Origin: Channa striata
Taxonomy: Eukaryota > Chordata > Actinopteri > Anabantiformes > Channidae
DNA: 64,000 bases
Assembly (NCBI GenBank): GCA_033026295.1
Contig: CM065182.1
Coordinates: 11,284,001-11,348,000, forward strand
Direction of reading: 5' to 3'
Both the position numbers and the translations under genes were made by a program. Under the pieces are notes generated by a model that saw nothing but the letters and a program-made list of their open reading frames with translations, was not told the DNA's origin and did not search any database. Within the stretch, counting starts at the first letter, position 1. Each line of letters opens with the position of its first letter. Shown here piece after piece: positions 1 through 14,699 of the stretch.

Positions 1-2799
1 CAGCAGGAAGGCCATTTTCAGATAGACTAACCATGTGCCCCGCATCATGCTGTGTTACTGTGCACACGTCACGTTTCTTTGCAGATAAAGTTTTTAAACT
101 GTTTTTGTGTCATTCACCAGTGACTAATGCACTTTGTCACTCAAATGAATGAGAAGGGCTTCACGGAAAGTCTGGTTGGTGCAGCCTAATTGTGAAGGTT
201 TGTGGGTGTCGTTATAAATTTACAGAACCCAGCATACGAACTGTGCAGTGACTTGGAAATTTGTTCAGATATGAGAGCAACAGGGCAAACTGCCAATACA
301 TTTACGTAATAAGACACATTTCTGGAAAGCACTTAGTTGTGTAGATGTTTTTATACCGTGTTGACTGTTGGTAGAAATACGGCACCTTGTCATGATCAAT
401 CTCTCCTTCTGCTGCAATAGTCTACTTCATGTCGAAGACTGACGGGGGATGAAGCCTCCTCAAAATGTCATGTCACATTGTTCTACATATTTAATTTCTT
501 ACCATGAAGCCTTTTTGTAATGCAGAAAAATGCAGAGCTCATTCTCTTTTTTTAACAGCTTGCCAGAACAGGCACGCTATGTCCCACCGTGCCCAAAAAT
601 TTAACAAGTACAGCTGTCTCAGCTTTAGAGGCTAATTTATCAAGACCACTTAGCCAAATTAAGTCACTTGCAGTCTACTAGTTAGAACACCTGAGCTGCA
701 GTGCAGCAGCAGGCAGCCAGGTGAGAGGGGAGGCTGCGGGTCCCTCAGAGGGTGAGCCAAAGACCGGGAGGAGACTGCCACATGCTTCACCGTTGCAGGT
801 TTGATGAGGTGGTTTGACTTCTCTGCAAGCAGAAAAAGCTTTTTCTTAGTGAGGATAAATTACACATGGAAATTGACTAGTTTATACTAAAACAAATCCA
901 GTTTATTAATTTAAATCCAATAGTTTCCTTCCCATCACTTCTCAAACATAACACAATCATTTAGTCAAATGTGCTAACAAGTGTTCCTGTCACACGTTTA
1001 CTACATTTCCAGGAGTAAAAAGCTCATTTTCACAAGTCTGTACATCAGATTTGTCCTCTTTGATGCATCCTAATGGATTAACGTCACAGCTATTTGTACC
1101 TATTATTACTTGATAATACCTTTCATGCACAAATTTGCTATCACATTGTCATTTTGGCAGTATTTTTTTACACTCACAGCATACACAGCTGTTTAACATA
1201 TCTTTGTCATTATGTTGTCAACAATACAATGTGGCTTCTATTTGATGTTCTGAATTATGAATAAATGTCCATTTCATCCCTATTTGTCAATGCCTTTTCC
1301 TCTCTCTAGTTTAATATTTCCCATTTATATTTTGAACTTGAAAATTTTATATACGCCCTATATTATTTTGCCTTTAATCCTTGTTATCGTATTTTTACAG
1401 ACAAATGGTTTCTCATTTACCTGTGTATCTCCGCAACATGACACACAATGACACAGTTTTTTCAATTTAAAACACAAATACTGTGACACTATACACATGC
1501 ACGTCCTCATGGTGTCTAAATGTAGAAGGACAATGAAGGGCTTCATAGAGACCTCCTCCGATTCTGTTTCTTGGGGCAAACAAGGTTTTTCCTTCCTCTC
1601 ACTTGTTTGGGGTTGCAAAAGGTGATGTCACATATTTCCAGGCACCAGTCACACTTAGAAGTCATCCAGTGTGAAATGTCTTTGGTCCAGATTTAAACAC
1701 ACAGCTGCAGGAGAGATTCCCATAAAATTGCATATAGAAATGTACAGTCCCGAGAGGATGCAGCTTTATGGTTTAGATGGCTGTATGACTACAAGTTTTC
1801 ACGTATCCTGTTTTCACGTATTCCTAGATACATTGGCACAACAGTTGGTTCAGGCATGTGAAATGCTGATGATGATGTATCCTAATGACTTTCCAGATCA
1901 CCTGATTACTTAGAACACCACCATGAACCATGGTACATCCCTTTACCTTCCATGTAGTGCCATCAATAGTTTAACTTTTGACCACATCACCAACTCTTAT
2001 GTGACAAGTGAAAAACAGTTGCCACATAAAACCTCCACATATACATTGCTTAGTTTCACCAGGTAAACAGCATAGTGGCCATTTTATAAAGCTGTGAGCT
2101 GCAGTTTTACCAGCTCAAATGATTAATGTGGGGGATTTCTGATTCGTTCAGGTGCCGTCAAAAAGCAATGCCTTCATGACATTTAAATGTGATCAAAGAA
2201 TATAATTCTCTGTAAACATAGTTTGGTCTGCTTCTTTTCATGTGATGTAAACTTCCTCATGATATGGAAGTTTTAGTACATCTATTGTTTGAACATATAA
2301 ATGTAGAAACTGCAGAATAAAATAGGAATCAGTAATATAATTTCTTTTATTTATCCTGGCTGCATCCTTCCCAAAATTAATGACATCAACGCTCACCTGA
2401 ACTACACCCACACAACAGTCTGCGGCCAGTGACCCAATGTCCAAACAGCGAGCAATTAAAATTATCTCGTCACCAGGTCTATTAATTTCCTATAAAGCTG
2501 AGTGGCCTGAGTCAATGTGTGGACTCTCATTAGGCATGAAGTCAGGAAAGAGTCAGGCACCACTGATTTTTTTCCCCCCTCCCTGTCAATGTGATTTAGT
2601 TTTGTCAATACACATTTTGCTTGGTGTGTGTGAAACGGATGAGGAGTAGATTTCTGCCATTCAAACAATGTCAAGGTCTCTGCACGCGTAAACAACTTAG
2701 GCATTCAACAGCATGTTGCTATTTAACCTTTATTTGGATCACATATTAATGCTAATGAAGCCCTTATCTGTTTTCTAACTTGGTATTCTCATCCAGTTT
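1..2799. other. Intergenic, nothing recognised
   Basis: AT-rich single-copy-looking DNA. Open frames are short (up to 86 codons), with no family motif, no coding bias and no paired splice sites. Confidence 0.6.
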
Positions 2800-2950
2800 G
2801 GCACAAACTGCTGTATCTATATCTCCCTTTATAGTAATACTTTATGTACTAAATGTCTTGTGTTTCTGTTGTCTCCCTTTATGTTGTATATAAAATATTT
2901 TGAAATGCTTTGTTGTTGAATGGTGCTGCACAAATAAACTTGCCTTGCCT
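2800..2950 (+). mobile_element. LINE/SINE 3' tail fragment
   Basis: The segment TTTTGAAATGCTTTGTTGTT to ACAAATAAACTTGCCTTGCC is the tail of another common fish retroelement family (TGCTxTACAAATAAACTTGCCTTGCCT). The upstream part is too diverged to bound. Confidence 0.55.
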
Positions 2951-3025
2951 CACAAAAAATATATGCACCCTTAAAAATAATGGCTCTGCTTTGCACAGTG
3001 AAAGTAGGGTAAGATGCCATGTCTG

Positions 3026-3027
<2 letters not shown>

Positions 3028-3073
<46 letters not shown>
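3028..3073. repeat. (TA)n microsatellite
   Basis: About 23 uninterrupted TA units. Apparent open frames across it are repeat artefacts. Confidence 0.98.
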
Positions 3074-3077
<4 letters not shown>

Positions 3078-6000
3078 AAATTATTTTTATGACTGTTATC
3101 ATTCTGACTGTTCCATGCCAACATCAGAGTACAGGAAATCAGGAGGAAAACATGCAACCAAGGCCTCAGCGGGCAGGACCACATCATCCATGTTCAAATT
3201 TACAGTCAGTGTTATTGGTGTTTTTGTGTTGTTTAACTACATAACACAGCTTCAATTGTGTGGATATATTTTTGTTAGATTTGATTGATTGTGTCTTTGG
3301 AACTTAGACAAACAACTCACCAGCTGTCAAGGGATCATGTGAGACTTCATTTTTCCAGCTGAGCCACTGCCATATAAAAACAGTGAGGAGAACACACTGT
3401 TTGAAAAGCTCAAACACTTATATCTCCTATGGACTAAGTAAAGTTGTGCACCCATGTAGGACCCCACCCTTCATAGTGAAAGGCTGACAGGTTGGCAGGG
3501 CTCTTACGCTTTGGATGCGCTGCTTAGATACTTATTAGTCTTCTTCTGCTTCTTGTTCTCATCCCATACTGGCACACTGCCACCCTGTATGTGACATTAC
3601 TGCCACCAGCTACAGAATATGCATTGTCTCATCCTGCGCTAAGCAGCATTGTGTATCACAGCAGCCTTTGTTTTGACTGTTATTTTTATTTTAGGTCTAG
3701 CGTCTTGCTTTTCAAAAAGATATCTTTAATTAATTTGTGGGAATTCAAATTTCCTTCCAAGAACTTCCTTTGTATGTAAGTACGATTCTTCTTACAGGTT
3801 GAACAGAAAACCCAAACCTTTAGAGAGACCCACAGGAGAGGAGGAATTTGTAGACGTGTCCACAGCAGGTACTTAGAAGAAAATCAAAGAAGAACTGGAG
3901 TCCTGAAAAAAATCATTATTTGGCTAAAGTTAAAATGAATTCAGGAGATATGGTGATGTTCAAAGCTACAGGAGCATAACCAATGGAAACATATTGTCAC
4001 ATTTAAGAGGCCTGCCTGAAACCGAAGATGTGCCCACACATCGCTCCATATCCGTAAGCTTTTAAATATACATATGTTTATAAAGATGAACTGCAATAGC
4101 TTGAGATATAAAAGATTTACAACAAAACAGAAGTGTGTGCACTCACTTTGCAAGTCAGATGAAAGCGCAGTGACTCTATAAGAACATCAGTCCAGTCCAT
4201 CATCTTTTGCACTGCACAGATTTTCAAAACAGGCTGGCAGGCATGATACTGGCACTCTCAGTCATTTAATGTTGCTCTCAGATCTTTGTTTTAAAGGCGA
4301 CATTAGAAAATACACAACTCACAGAGCATGCGGCAAAAGACTCAACTGCAGGACAGATTTTACTGAAATGTCCACCTTATACTCAGGGTGGACATTGATG
4401 TTTATCTCCACAAACTTCTCTCCCGTGTCAGTCCGAACCACCAGCTGCAGACACTTACCCAGTCAGGTTTTTAAGTTTTGAAAAAAATTCTGTCGGAAGA
4501 AACCTGCTCTTACAGACAAGAAAACACTCGAATGGCTTCGAAATAACAGCTTTCAAGGATGGCACTGAAATTCTCAACTTTGGATCTTGTCTTTGCCCTG
4601 CAACAACAGATGTATTCTCAATCTGTGTAAAAATGGTAGACAGCCAGATAGATAGAGGGCAAGTTGACCGGTACACTGTATACCATAGTGAGGGAAAAGG
4701 CAACAGGCCCAAATTCTCAGCCAGTGTCTCTGAAATGACAAATCACAATGAAGCAATGAATGATCAAAGTGTTTAAAACAGTCTTAATCTGTTTTGGTAC
4801 TTCGAAGTGTGGAGCATTGGTACAGCGTGGCGTGTGATGCAGGACTGAGTTGTAGCGTGGTGTGAAATTTGTGTGAAACAAGCTTCCTGAGTGCCTGAGG
4901 CTTTTATATCAACAGGATCAGACATCTAGCTAATAGGGCCATAAAGGCTGTGAGGAGTACTGTACTTTAGGGCTGCTGGGGGATGCACAGCACCATTATA
5001 AAGCCTATAGCGTTTTCAAAGCCTTACTTAACTCAACTTTAATCTAAGTCCAGCCATTTCTGGCACCAATAGATGAGGGATGTATCCCAACGCACAGTGT
5101 TCTCCGGTCTGGCATCTCTTTTTTCCAATGTTCCTTTCTGGTGTGACGTCTGGCTTTTACAGGGAAGATTTCCCAACCATTCAACAGCAAACACTGCACA
5201 CACCTATTTCTACCGTGACCTTAGCCCCATTTGTGACCTCACCACTCTGACTCCAACTCAGTTCTCTGTGTTCGGGCGACATAGACAGAAATCTTCAAAA
5301 GCATTTTTACGATCACTAGCATCTGCCTGGAATAATAAACAGCTTGCCTAGAGTGAAACTGGTGTTTTAATTCAATATTTCCACAGTCTGTGCTCCTTCA
5401 CTGTGCTCTTCTCCTTTGCTGGGACTCAGGCCTTTTATGGGTTTATAAGAGAACTGCACACAGTGTTGCAAAATAGCACCTCATTCAGCCCAATGAATGT
5501 TGCTCACCAGGCACAATCGCTGAAAGAATTCTGAATTCCTCCTTCTGGCTGAGTCAGTGGAGAATACTGTACATGCAGTATCGACTAAATCTGGCTGAGT
5601 TAGCTGAATTCCTCCACACACAAGTTCAATGAAAATTATTTACTGATATGACTCTGAAAAATAGGTTTTTATAGTATCCAGTTGTTGAAAATTAAAGATT
5701 GTATATTTTTTAGTTTTTAGTTTTGTAAATTGACTTACTACAAGCGTGTGCAGCTATGTCGATTTCATTCCCATTCCCATATTTTTCTGGGCATTGTTAT
5801 TTTTCATGGTCAAAGCTGGGCTCTGCATTAATCCAGGTTTGTAACAGTGGATTACTGAATATACTGTATGTAAGAGTAGCAAACTTATCACCCAATTCTT
5901 GCAGTAAGTTCCTCTCCCCTCTGCAGATTGTTTGAACAGCCTGCAGCTTTACTGTATGCTTCATTGTCTTTCATGTTTCCAGCTGCTGCAGACAGAAGTT

Positions 6001-9000
6001 TTTAGTGAAGAATCTCTGATAAACCCAGCAGATGGTACCTACAAGGTACAGTACCTATAAAGTTATGGTAACAAGGTGCTGCACATAGTGGAGCATATGG
6101 GGACAGAGGAGAGAAAAAAAGTTTTCAACACTGCTCCAAATGTGATGTTTCTGAAGATGTTCTGGATATTTAAAGGAATTCAACAACTTGACAAAATTAT
6201 AAAATGTTATTATTGTGCTTATAGTGTGTTTTGGCTGCTTCCAAATCAATTAGTTTCTCGTTCAGAAGGTCTGAACCAGACTTGTGCTATAAAATTCAAA
6301 GTTTAATTAAACTGCAAACAAGATGTTCATGAATGTTCCCCAGTTAAGGTTTGTTTTTGTTTGACCTGAATGTCAGAACTTCCTGTAATACTCAAACTCG
6401 TTTTCTTTTCATTAATGTTCGAGTGTTGAAGCTGCCAAGTGCTCCAACACTTGCATTTTGCCAAGGAAACTGACTCAGGAAATTTCATCCCACCACTATT
6501 ATAACAAATACAAACACACACATGACTCTCACTGTCCATACAAATGCCAATAAATAACGAAAATACATTTTTACTATTTTATAGTCATTTTTGCTGTTGA
6601 GCATTTGATTTTGCCAGAATAGATAAAGGTACGTCTTCATCACAGTATAGTCCCAGTAATCAGTTGGCCTGGAGGGCGTGTGTAACTAAATCACTTCCAT
6701 GTAGCACACACTGGTGTGGAAACAAATTTGTTATTTCATATTCTTTCAAATCTCTGTGGATGGTTTATTCAATTGTTTTCATTTCCATTTGAAACCCATT
6801 ACTGCCTTCGAACAGCTTGGTCAGAATGCATTACACACTGTGCCATTCCTCTGTACTTTACCATAGCGAATTTATACATTCAGACTTATACTTAATTTAA
6901 CATAATGTTAGATATTATTACTGAAATAATGGCCTGTGTGTGGTGGAGTCCAAAGCTTAATCACTGATAGATAAAACTGACGGTGAGAAATATACTGAGA
7001 CTTTACACTTTAATAATGTCTGTGTTATCTACAGTTTGGTGCTGACATTTGCAAATCACTTCACAACATGTTTAATTCCTTATCTCAATGCAACTAAATA
7101 CTGGAGCTACTTCAGTGCGTCAGAATGAACACCTGCAGCCAATGACCTTATTCCAAACAACTAATCCTGTAATCATGGCCTGAGTTCACCTCTGAGTCTG
7201 CTCTTTCTTACTCTATGCTCAAACTACATCGAATTTCAAAGCCTTTTGTGGCTTCCAAGATTACTGTTAGTTGGTGCTTGTGAAATTAGAGAAATTGTGT
7301 CTAGTTGCACCTCACGTGCTTCCACATTTGCATATTTAACTTTTCATCTCAATATGCTTTACAATATAATTTTACAATGTGGCATCTTTGTGTAAAAACT
7401 TCATTTGGAGACTTGTGTTTTTGCTTCATGCCGTCATATAAACTCTCACTCCTACTTTTTTGCTGTTAATATTCCTTAACCCAATCCACAGTTAAGACTA
7501 TTACGAAAGGCTTATCTTTACCAGAGACAGTACAGCAGGACCTTCTGGACACTGTATCCCATTGCTGACTGTCTGTCTAAATAGTAATCTCTGAAACAGG
7601 TTGTGAGTGCAGTAAGTCTTAAGGGCCTGTTTTTCTTGCACTCTGATAGTTTTGACAGGATTGCCGTTAAGAACGTCTCACCAAACAGACAGTAGAAAAC
7701 AGAATTATTGTCATATTATAGGGCTGCACAGTAACCCCAATTATTCTATATACACTTATCAGAAAATAGTATTGACAATATTTTATAATTTCCTAATGCT
7801 TATCAGTAGTCTGTTCTGTTAGTTTAGAGAGCAGCTTCAGCTGTGGAATTACCATCTTCAGCATCCATTTACAGCATTAGCACCTCCCTGCCTCACAGTA
7901 TTTGTTGCGTTGCTTTTTCGAGTATTTTGTTCATTATCTGAAATTTATGACTTGTTGGTGTTATTCATCTGAAGCTTGCTTAGGGCACCAGTACATTCTG
8001 ATTGGTTGCCTTACAAACAGTTTGTAATATTAAAAAATTGCTTTGTCCAACAAGGAGCTTGATCACAGTAAAATACTATTATGCTGAACCAACTTGCATA
8101 CTGATGACTCTCTATTTACTGCAGAAATATAATGTGCTTCAACTGTATGATGCATTGTCCTGCAGTAAATTTATGCCCAAAAACAATTTATGGAAATCAC
8201 TCCCTTTTTGTTCTTAACCTGCGACTGATCAAAACAACTTCACAAAGCACAAACAGTAATATCAGCTCAACGCTGTAACGGGCAGGTATCACGTTCAACT
8301 TAAAGTAAAAGGAAGGGCATGAAATCGTTCTCCAGCAGCCCAACATTTCCCTGATCTCATTTCACATTTCCTGAACCCTAGAAAAAACAGATTAGACTCT
8401 GGCTCACTTATCCAGATATCCATTCCTTCCAGGGTGAACTTTTGCAACTAATCCGAACTTTGCAGCTGGCATCTGTGTAAAACAGGTTATTATAATCTCC
8501 ACCTGTCACTGTCAACACTTTGTGAACTCTATGACCTGAGACACGGTTGTAAAAAGGCCTGGAGGGGAGAATAAGTGTATCAGTAGATTCTGATGTCAGT
8601 CATAGTCACTCAAACCTGCCCCTTTCATTCTCTTTGAAAAGCCACATTGACAGTGTTGTAAGTGAGAGGATGGTTTCTTCTTAGAGGAGATTGATGTACT
8701 GGGAAATTACAAGAATTGTCTTCAATAAAAGGTTTCTGTTTATATATTTTGGACAGTGCATTTACAAATTTGAAAGCTGAATTTGTGAATTCTTCTTTTA
8801 ATCCAGATTTATGGGCAAACCGTTAAATGCTTTTTGTAACAATTCTGTGTATTGGAAAAAGCTTTGTAGCTTCAGCTCCTGTTGCTGTGCATTAATATGT
8901 GTTAATAAAAAAACATGTATTCAACATCTGCTGCCCCTGCCACATCTATACATTTCCAAAATTTCTGTTTATACTGTGAAATGATTCACTTTATTAGGTT

Positions 9001-12000
9001 GCATTTGTGCCTTAGTGCTTTAACATCACACTTACATACACACAAACGTACACACAGTGAAAACCTGCCACTACACACACAAACACAAATGGACTAAATG
9101 GACAAAACCGTGTAAATCTGCTGCTGAAAGCCATTTATACCATAAGTACTGTTCCCGTTCACCAACAATCTAATATCCTCTGTCTCTGTCGGGTCTGTTG
9201 TTTGTGACATGTGTAGCGCTTAATATGCTTCTTATTTTTTTACAAGGTTTTTTGAAAGGTTCTTTACAGTTTATTTTACATATGTCTTCAGTAAACACAA
9301 TTTTGTTCTGCAATGTGATTGGTTTTGTATGACAATGATGGAACCTCGACTTGACAGGTTTACTCACTGAACTAAGAGACTCAGTGGTCTCAGTTCATCT
9401 CACTGGTGCTGACTTTGCTACATATTTCAGCTCACTGACATGTGTCTGAGAATGCTGTTTTAGATACCAGACCTACCTTAAAAACAGTCATGGATGAGCT
9501 CCAGCTTTAAATTTTTTAAAAAGGTGGTGCAATCTATTAACATTGGACCTCAAGCTCAATCAATGCAGTATTTTGAAATTGCTTGGTAATTCACATTTTA
9601 CAAATGTAGCTACTTCAAACATACTGTTGAGTATTTCACCAGGGATTATTTGTCTTGTTGATTTTCTGATTTTAGCAAAACACACCAAAAAAAAAAAAAA
9701 AGAATATCAGACAATATATAGCAATCCTAAACTCACTGATTAAGTCCATTATTTCTCTTTTCATGCCCATGTCTGGTTGATGAGACTTTGGGCCTGAAAA
9801 TTTTCTTCTAAGCCATCTTTTGTTTCAGAAATTTGATTGGGTGACTTACTGAAAGTTAGAGCCTCCGTGAGTTATCCTCGGGAGTCTCTAAATCATTATG
9901 CCAGCCAGTGCCAGATGCCAGATTTTTTTCCAAAAAAATGTGTTCGTGCACTGCACCTCCTGATGAATGTAAATAAGGAAGATTCAAGTTTCTGACTAAA
10001 CCCAAACCAAGATGTGAAATGGATTTAAAATACATCCTTGACTTCTGACTAAAATAACCATTATCTGCAGTATGTTGTACAATAAACTTCCAAGTGTGAA
10101 ACACATTATCGTGTCCCATTGTTTCAGAGAGCAGGAAGCTCTGGTACGTGGCCCTTAAAATAAATGCATTTGACAAAGTAACAGCTTTCACATGGGATGT
10201 ACAGTAGTCCACATGTCTACTCAGATGAAGGCACCTGCCCTGATGCTGTAACCAAGGCAGAGACTCTCCTCTGTGTAAGAGCGATACGACTGCACTAAGT
10301 CACTACTACTCAGAGCTGAGAAGTGGAATGTGCTGCCTGAGCACTTTCTGTGGATGTTTTCATATGTTTTAACACATTTATTTTTGGTGAATTTGGGTCT
10401 CTATTACAATCCACTACAACTGCTGTGAAGCCAGGCTGATACTACAGCTGCTGTTATCTGCAGCAGAGCAAGCTGCAAACAGTTGAGTCCTTTCAAAGCC
10501 CAGTCCACAAGGTCACAAATCCATTGTCTGAAGCTAAAACCTCAGTTTTAGCTACTCAAAGACAGATTGTTTGTGGATTATCCCTTTGAGCGTGTAAGCT
10601 TTCTGTAAATGGCAGAGCGTACACCTGCACTAAGATTCTTTAAAACAGGCTGCAAACATGGAGGTCGGGGTATGTCAAATAGAAACTTCTGCATTGGTTG
10701 GAGGTGACATAATTGTGAGCACCTATCACACTAACTGGATTTCAGTCTTTTCTTGATGGATTGTGTTGACAACATCTGATGGCAAGTTGGCCTGTCAAAT
10801 ATTCAAGAGGCGCCTAGAATATGTTTGAGATGCATCAAATCACCTGAGATGGATTAAGGATGATACTGACATATTAACCTGATTTCACAAGGAGCCCTCA
10901 AGGAGAGAGGGGTAGAAAATCTGCAAGAGTGCCACTGCAAGTCACCACATGAGAAATTAAATTGTAACTTTATATAAAATGTACGTTATGTGATGATTCT
11001 GTGGCATCGATGCTTAACACATGACAGCAGCTTTGTGTAAATGGGTTTATCATGCAGGAACCTTGCATCGGTACACATCATATGCCCCCATGAATATAAA
11101 AGGCACCAGGCTGTTATCTGACTTCAAATTCATGGTGATATACACCTGTGGGTACGTTGCCATAATGAGGCACAGAAAGCCTGAGGTTAATATTCAGTAA
11201 CATTCTCGTTTTATGAAGATTTCACGAGAAATATGTGTCACCTGGCCGTCCTCTAAAGTAAGGAAGAGGTGGGCTTACCTGAATGAAGGCAGTTGTTGTA
11301 TCCAGCAGTGGAGATGGAAAGGTTTAAAATGGCCAAAGAAATGACACAGCAGCTGCTAAAAATAAAACTGAAGCACCCCCCCTTCTCATAACTATACATA
11401 TTTTTTGATCACAGCCTTACAGGCAGCACGCCAGGCACTCCTCTCATCCCTCCATCCCCCAGCCTCATCAGTGTAGCCTGATGAGGTTTGAATACCTCCT
11501 ATCAGACAAAGAAGGAGGACAGGAGCGCGGTTTTTTCTACTATCTGAACTTTCCGCTCCTGCCAGGTGTGCACAGGTGTAACAATGAGCAGAGCTGTGCA
11601 CATTCCTCAAATTCTGTTCTCCACTCTGCACACACTGGCAAACGCTACTGCTGAACATGCACCGAATCATGCCTGTGTGACAGTGATTAGTATTTTTTCT
11701 CTTCACTATTTTTCAGTGAAACTCCCTCAGGAATCGGTTGGTATGTTGAACAAACACAATGAGATGAAAATGCTTGTCCTTGTTTTACCTCTAAATGCAG
11801 GAATTTCATCCTTTGTATCCTGCTCATTGATCAGTTTTGCCAAAGAATTCTGCTGCTTCATGAGTCAGGTTACTACTTGTGTACATTTCATTCCACTGTT
11901 GTGTACATATCTTAAAGCCCACATTTAGCTATGTACAGAATTTATTTTTTAAAATAAAAAATATTTCACTGTTTGTTAAGTAAAATATATTTAATTATCA

Positions 12001-14338
12001 GTACGAACAGGATAAATGTAACATATGAACATGCTACCACATACTACTAGCAAATAACATCAAAACAAAATCTGTGTGGAGGTTTGTGCATCATCATCTG
12101 TTTGTTTGTTGGGAATGGAAGCATACACCTTTTTCCTTTTGTATTCTGCCATACAGTATAGCTTCCTGATTCAGCTGATTTGCAGTATCATGACCTTGTA
12201 CTGCACATATATCACCACTATTTGGATAGCACTCGCTGCCTGGTAGTTCAATTTCAAACAAGAGTATGACCCAGAGCTGCAGTACCTTAACCTACTCATA
12301 GCGGAGTCTGCAGATCATTACAGGGAACGTGTTCGTGTTGCTACTGAATAGCACCACAAACAAAATTCCCTTCCACTACATTGGGGTGAAGGTAGAAATC
12401 CCCAACAAATGAAACTTTATGTCTAAACGGGAAGAATTATGATTTTTATTTATTTTTTTTAGAATTTGGGGGAACTGAACCTTTAATCCTTACGTCTTAC
12501 AAACAAAATGTCGATCAGCTGACATCATCTTGCATTAGATAATTAGTTTTTTGCCTCTTTTTGGATGTAATATAGTCTAAAATAAATAAATAAACATGTG
12601 GTATTATATATGACATGAATATACCAGAGAAACAGTGAGGCCTGTTCTCTTAACATAAGTCTGGATTGATTGTTGGGGTCCCTCCACGTGTCAACACGTG
12701 ACAACATTTATTTAACCTGACCACAAACAGTGTTACCATGGTTCATCAGTTTTTTAAATGTTCTAACTTGAAGAAGAGCACCTTGCTAAATGTTTATTCA
12801 CTGTTGTGATCTTACTGTTAAATCTTTTGACTTTATACCGTGTAATAGGTGTCTTTTTTTATTCTGTTTATTATGTGTGAAACTGTTGTTTGTTGGTTAT
12901 GTTGCAGACGGAACTAAGACAGAACTGAGCAATGGGTCTTTATCATGAAAAATCGGATGCTATTGTTTGTGAACTATGTTACTCTTTTTAAGACAATACA
13001 TGGATTTAGTTATTGATTATATGTCACTTTTTGCTTAAATGGAATCCTCACATCCCACTGGGGAACAAATTTAAACACTGCTCCACTTTGTTATCTTTTA
13101 TGACCACTTAATAAAAAACATCTAGAAAAGCCACGGTAGAAAGATCAGAGAGCAGTTCATTGTTATCCTTATAACATCTTTAGTACTTCATTTAACCATT
13201 TTGCAGCACTTGCGCAAGCCTGGTTATTGCAGACAGAATGCAATTTAGTTATATAAATTGCATTTTGCTTTTCTATCCCTCAGTAAACAAAGCTTGATGC
13301 ATTGAACTTTGCTTTGCTTTTGATGCAATTGATCCAATTTACGTAAAGGATTTTGAGAATGCTTTTGCTTGTTTGCTGCCTGCTTTGAAAGTAATAATTG
13401 GTGACTGTCATTGCTGATTCAAAAGGCTCTATATTACTGTACATCATAAATCAGATTTATGGCTTAGAAGACTTCAAATACTGTAATTTCCACCTTCCAC
13501 GTTGTTCTGTAATGAGTAATTTGAGTAACAATTTTGCTGCTTCAGAAGAAATGACTTTTGATCCTGTGTGTATTGTTCAGGTTTTGTCCTACCTAATTAT
13601 CTCCAGTTGAGGGCAGCAGTACTGCTGGGGACAGTCTGGACTCCTTTAAAAGAAGAATCAGAGAAAGAAGAGGAGGACGCGAGGCAATCACGTCAACCAA
13701 AAATTGTTTTTTTATATGTACATATTTATGTAGAAATGCAATGCACCATCATAGATAGCATGTATGGGGATGGCAGAGCCTACGGATTTTTGCGGACAGA
13801 CCTAAAATCCTAGACAATGTTAAAATAGTATGTAGCCTACATTGGCTGTTTCAGATGTAAGGGTACAAATTAAAAACGACAATTACTGATGAATTATGAT
13901 GAAAATACTGAAGAATTCTCATCATAATAATGTGTAAACAAGAAGTAAGAGTAGGATGGTCAGTACATGAAGGACAGTAACTGTAACGCTAGGTACAATT
14001 TTTTTACAGCTGGGGAGATACTGTAAATCGCTTTTAAACTATATTTTTTAAAAATATATAATTATTTTTTAAATATATTATTATATATATTTTTTATACA
14101 TATTTATTTCTATTTTTCTATTTACCAGACAGGAAACATGAGGGAGAATGATGCGCGCAACACAAATCTCAATTCGGACAAAGCGGTTTATTGTAAAAGA
14201 AGAATGCAACCTTCAAGTGCACCTTGTAAGTTTATAATTAATAGACGAGGAGGCTTGTAATGCGTTCCTAAGATAAAGCATTTTTGTCTGGCTTTAATTA
14301 TTACTGAATATGGGAAACAACTGTAGATTGACCTTAAA
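3074..14338. other. Long intergenic stretch upstream of dtx2, no gene recognised
   Basis: I looked for conserved protein motifs on both strands and found none. The longest frames (118 codons at 9856-10212 on - and 120 codons at 11566-11928 on +) look random. The area 8990-9090 is CA-rich, 9687-9701 is an A run, and 14035-14115 is nearly pure A/T. Distant regulatory elements or untranslated exons cannot be excluded. Confidence 0.55.
12685..12700. promoter_or_regulatory. Paired CACGTG E-boxes
   Basis: Two perfect CACGTG palindromes separated by four bases (TCAA), centres 10 bases apart, on one face of the helix. About 2.4 kb before dtx2 coding exon 1. Such pairs can bind bHLH dimers of the USF, MITF/TFE or CLOCK type. 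Function here is inference. Confidence 0.3.
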
Positions 14339-14384
14339 TATGTAGACAATATGTAGACAATATGTAGACAATATGCAGACAATG
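14339..14384. repeat. 11-base tandem repeat
   Basis: Unit TGTAGACAATA occurs three times from 14341 and a fourth time with one change (TGCAGACAATG). No function suggested. Confidence 0.9.
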
Positions 14385-14699
14385 GTGGTCTTGGCCCATC
14401 TTATGGATCATTAGGTTAAATTGCGAACTTGCAACACTACTTTTACTGGAAATAAATTTGTATGAATTGTTTACGATTGGCTTTACTTATTTAAATGCGA
14501 ACATACATCAAAATTGCAGCAATTTCTTAAAAAATGTAAAGTTTAATTTTCCTCAAGTTACATTAGGCGTATTTGAAAAGCCTTCATGCAGACTCTCATA
14601 CCCTTTATTTGGCAATGTAGATAAATAAATAGTGCATGTAAAGAAATATCGTCATGCTATGCAAACATAAAGTTTGTTCATATTCACTATCATCACATT

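Noticed and set aside
2879..3288. Open frames with Tyr-Ile repeats on both strands
   Set aside because: Produced by the (TA)n microsatellite.
9856..10212. 118-codon open frame on the - strand
   Set aside because: No recognisable motif, no splice-bordered neighbours, and base composition like its surroundings.
11566..11928. 120-codon open frame on the + strand
   Set aside because: Starts and ends arbitrarily, no family match by eye, and overlaps a similar-length frame on the other strand, as random sequence does.
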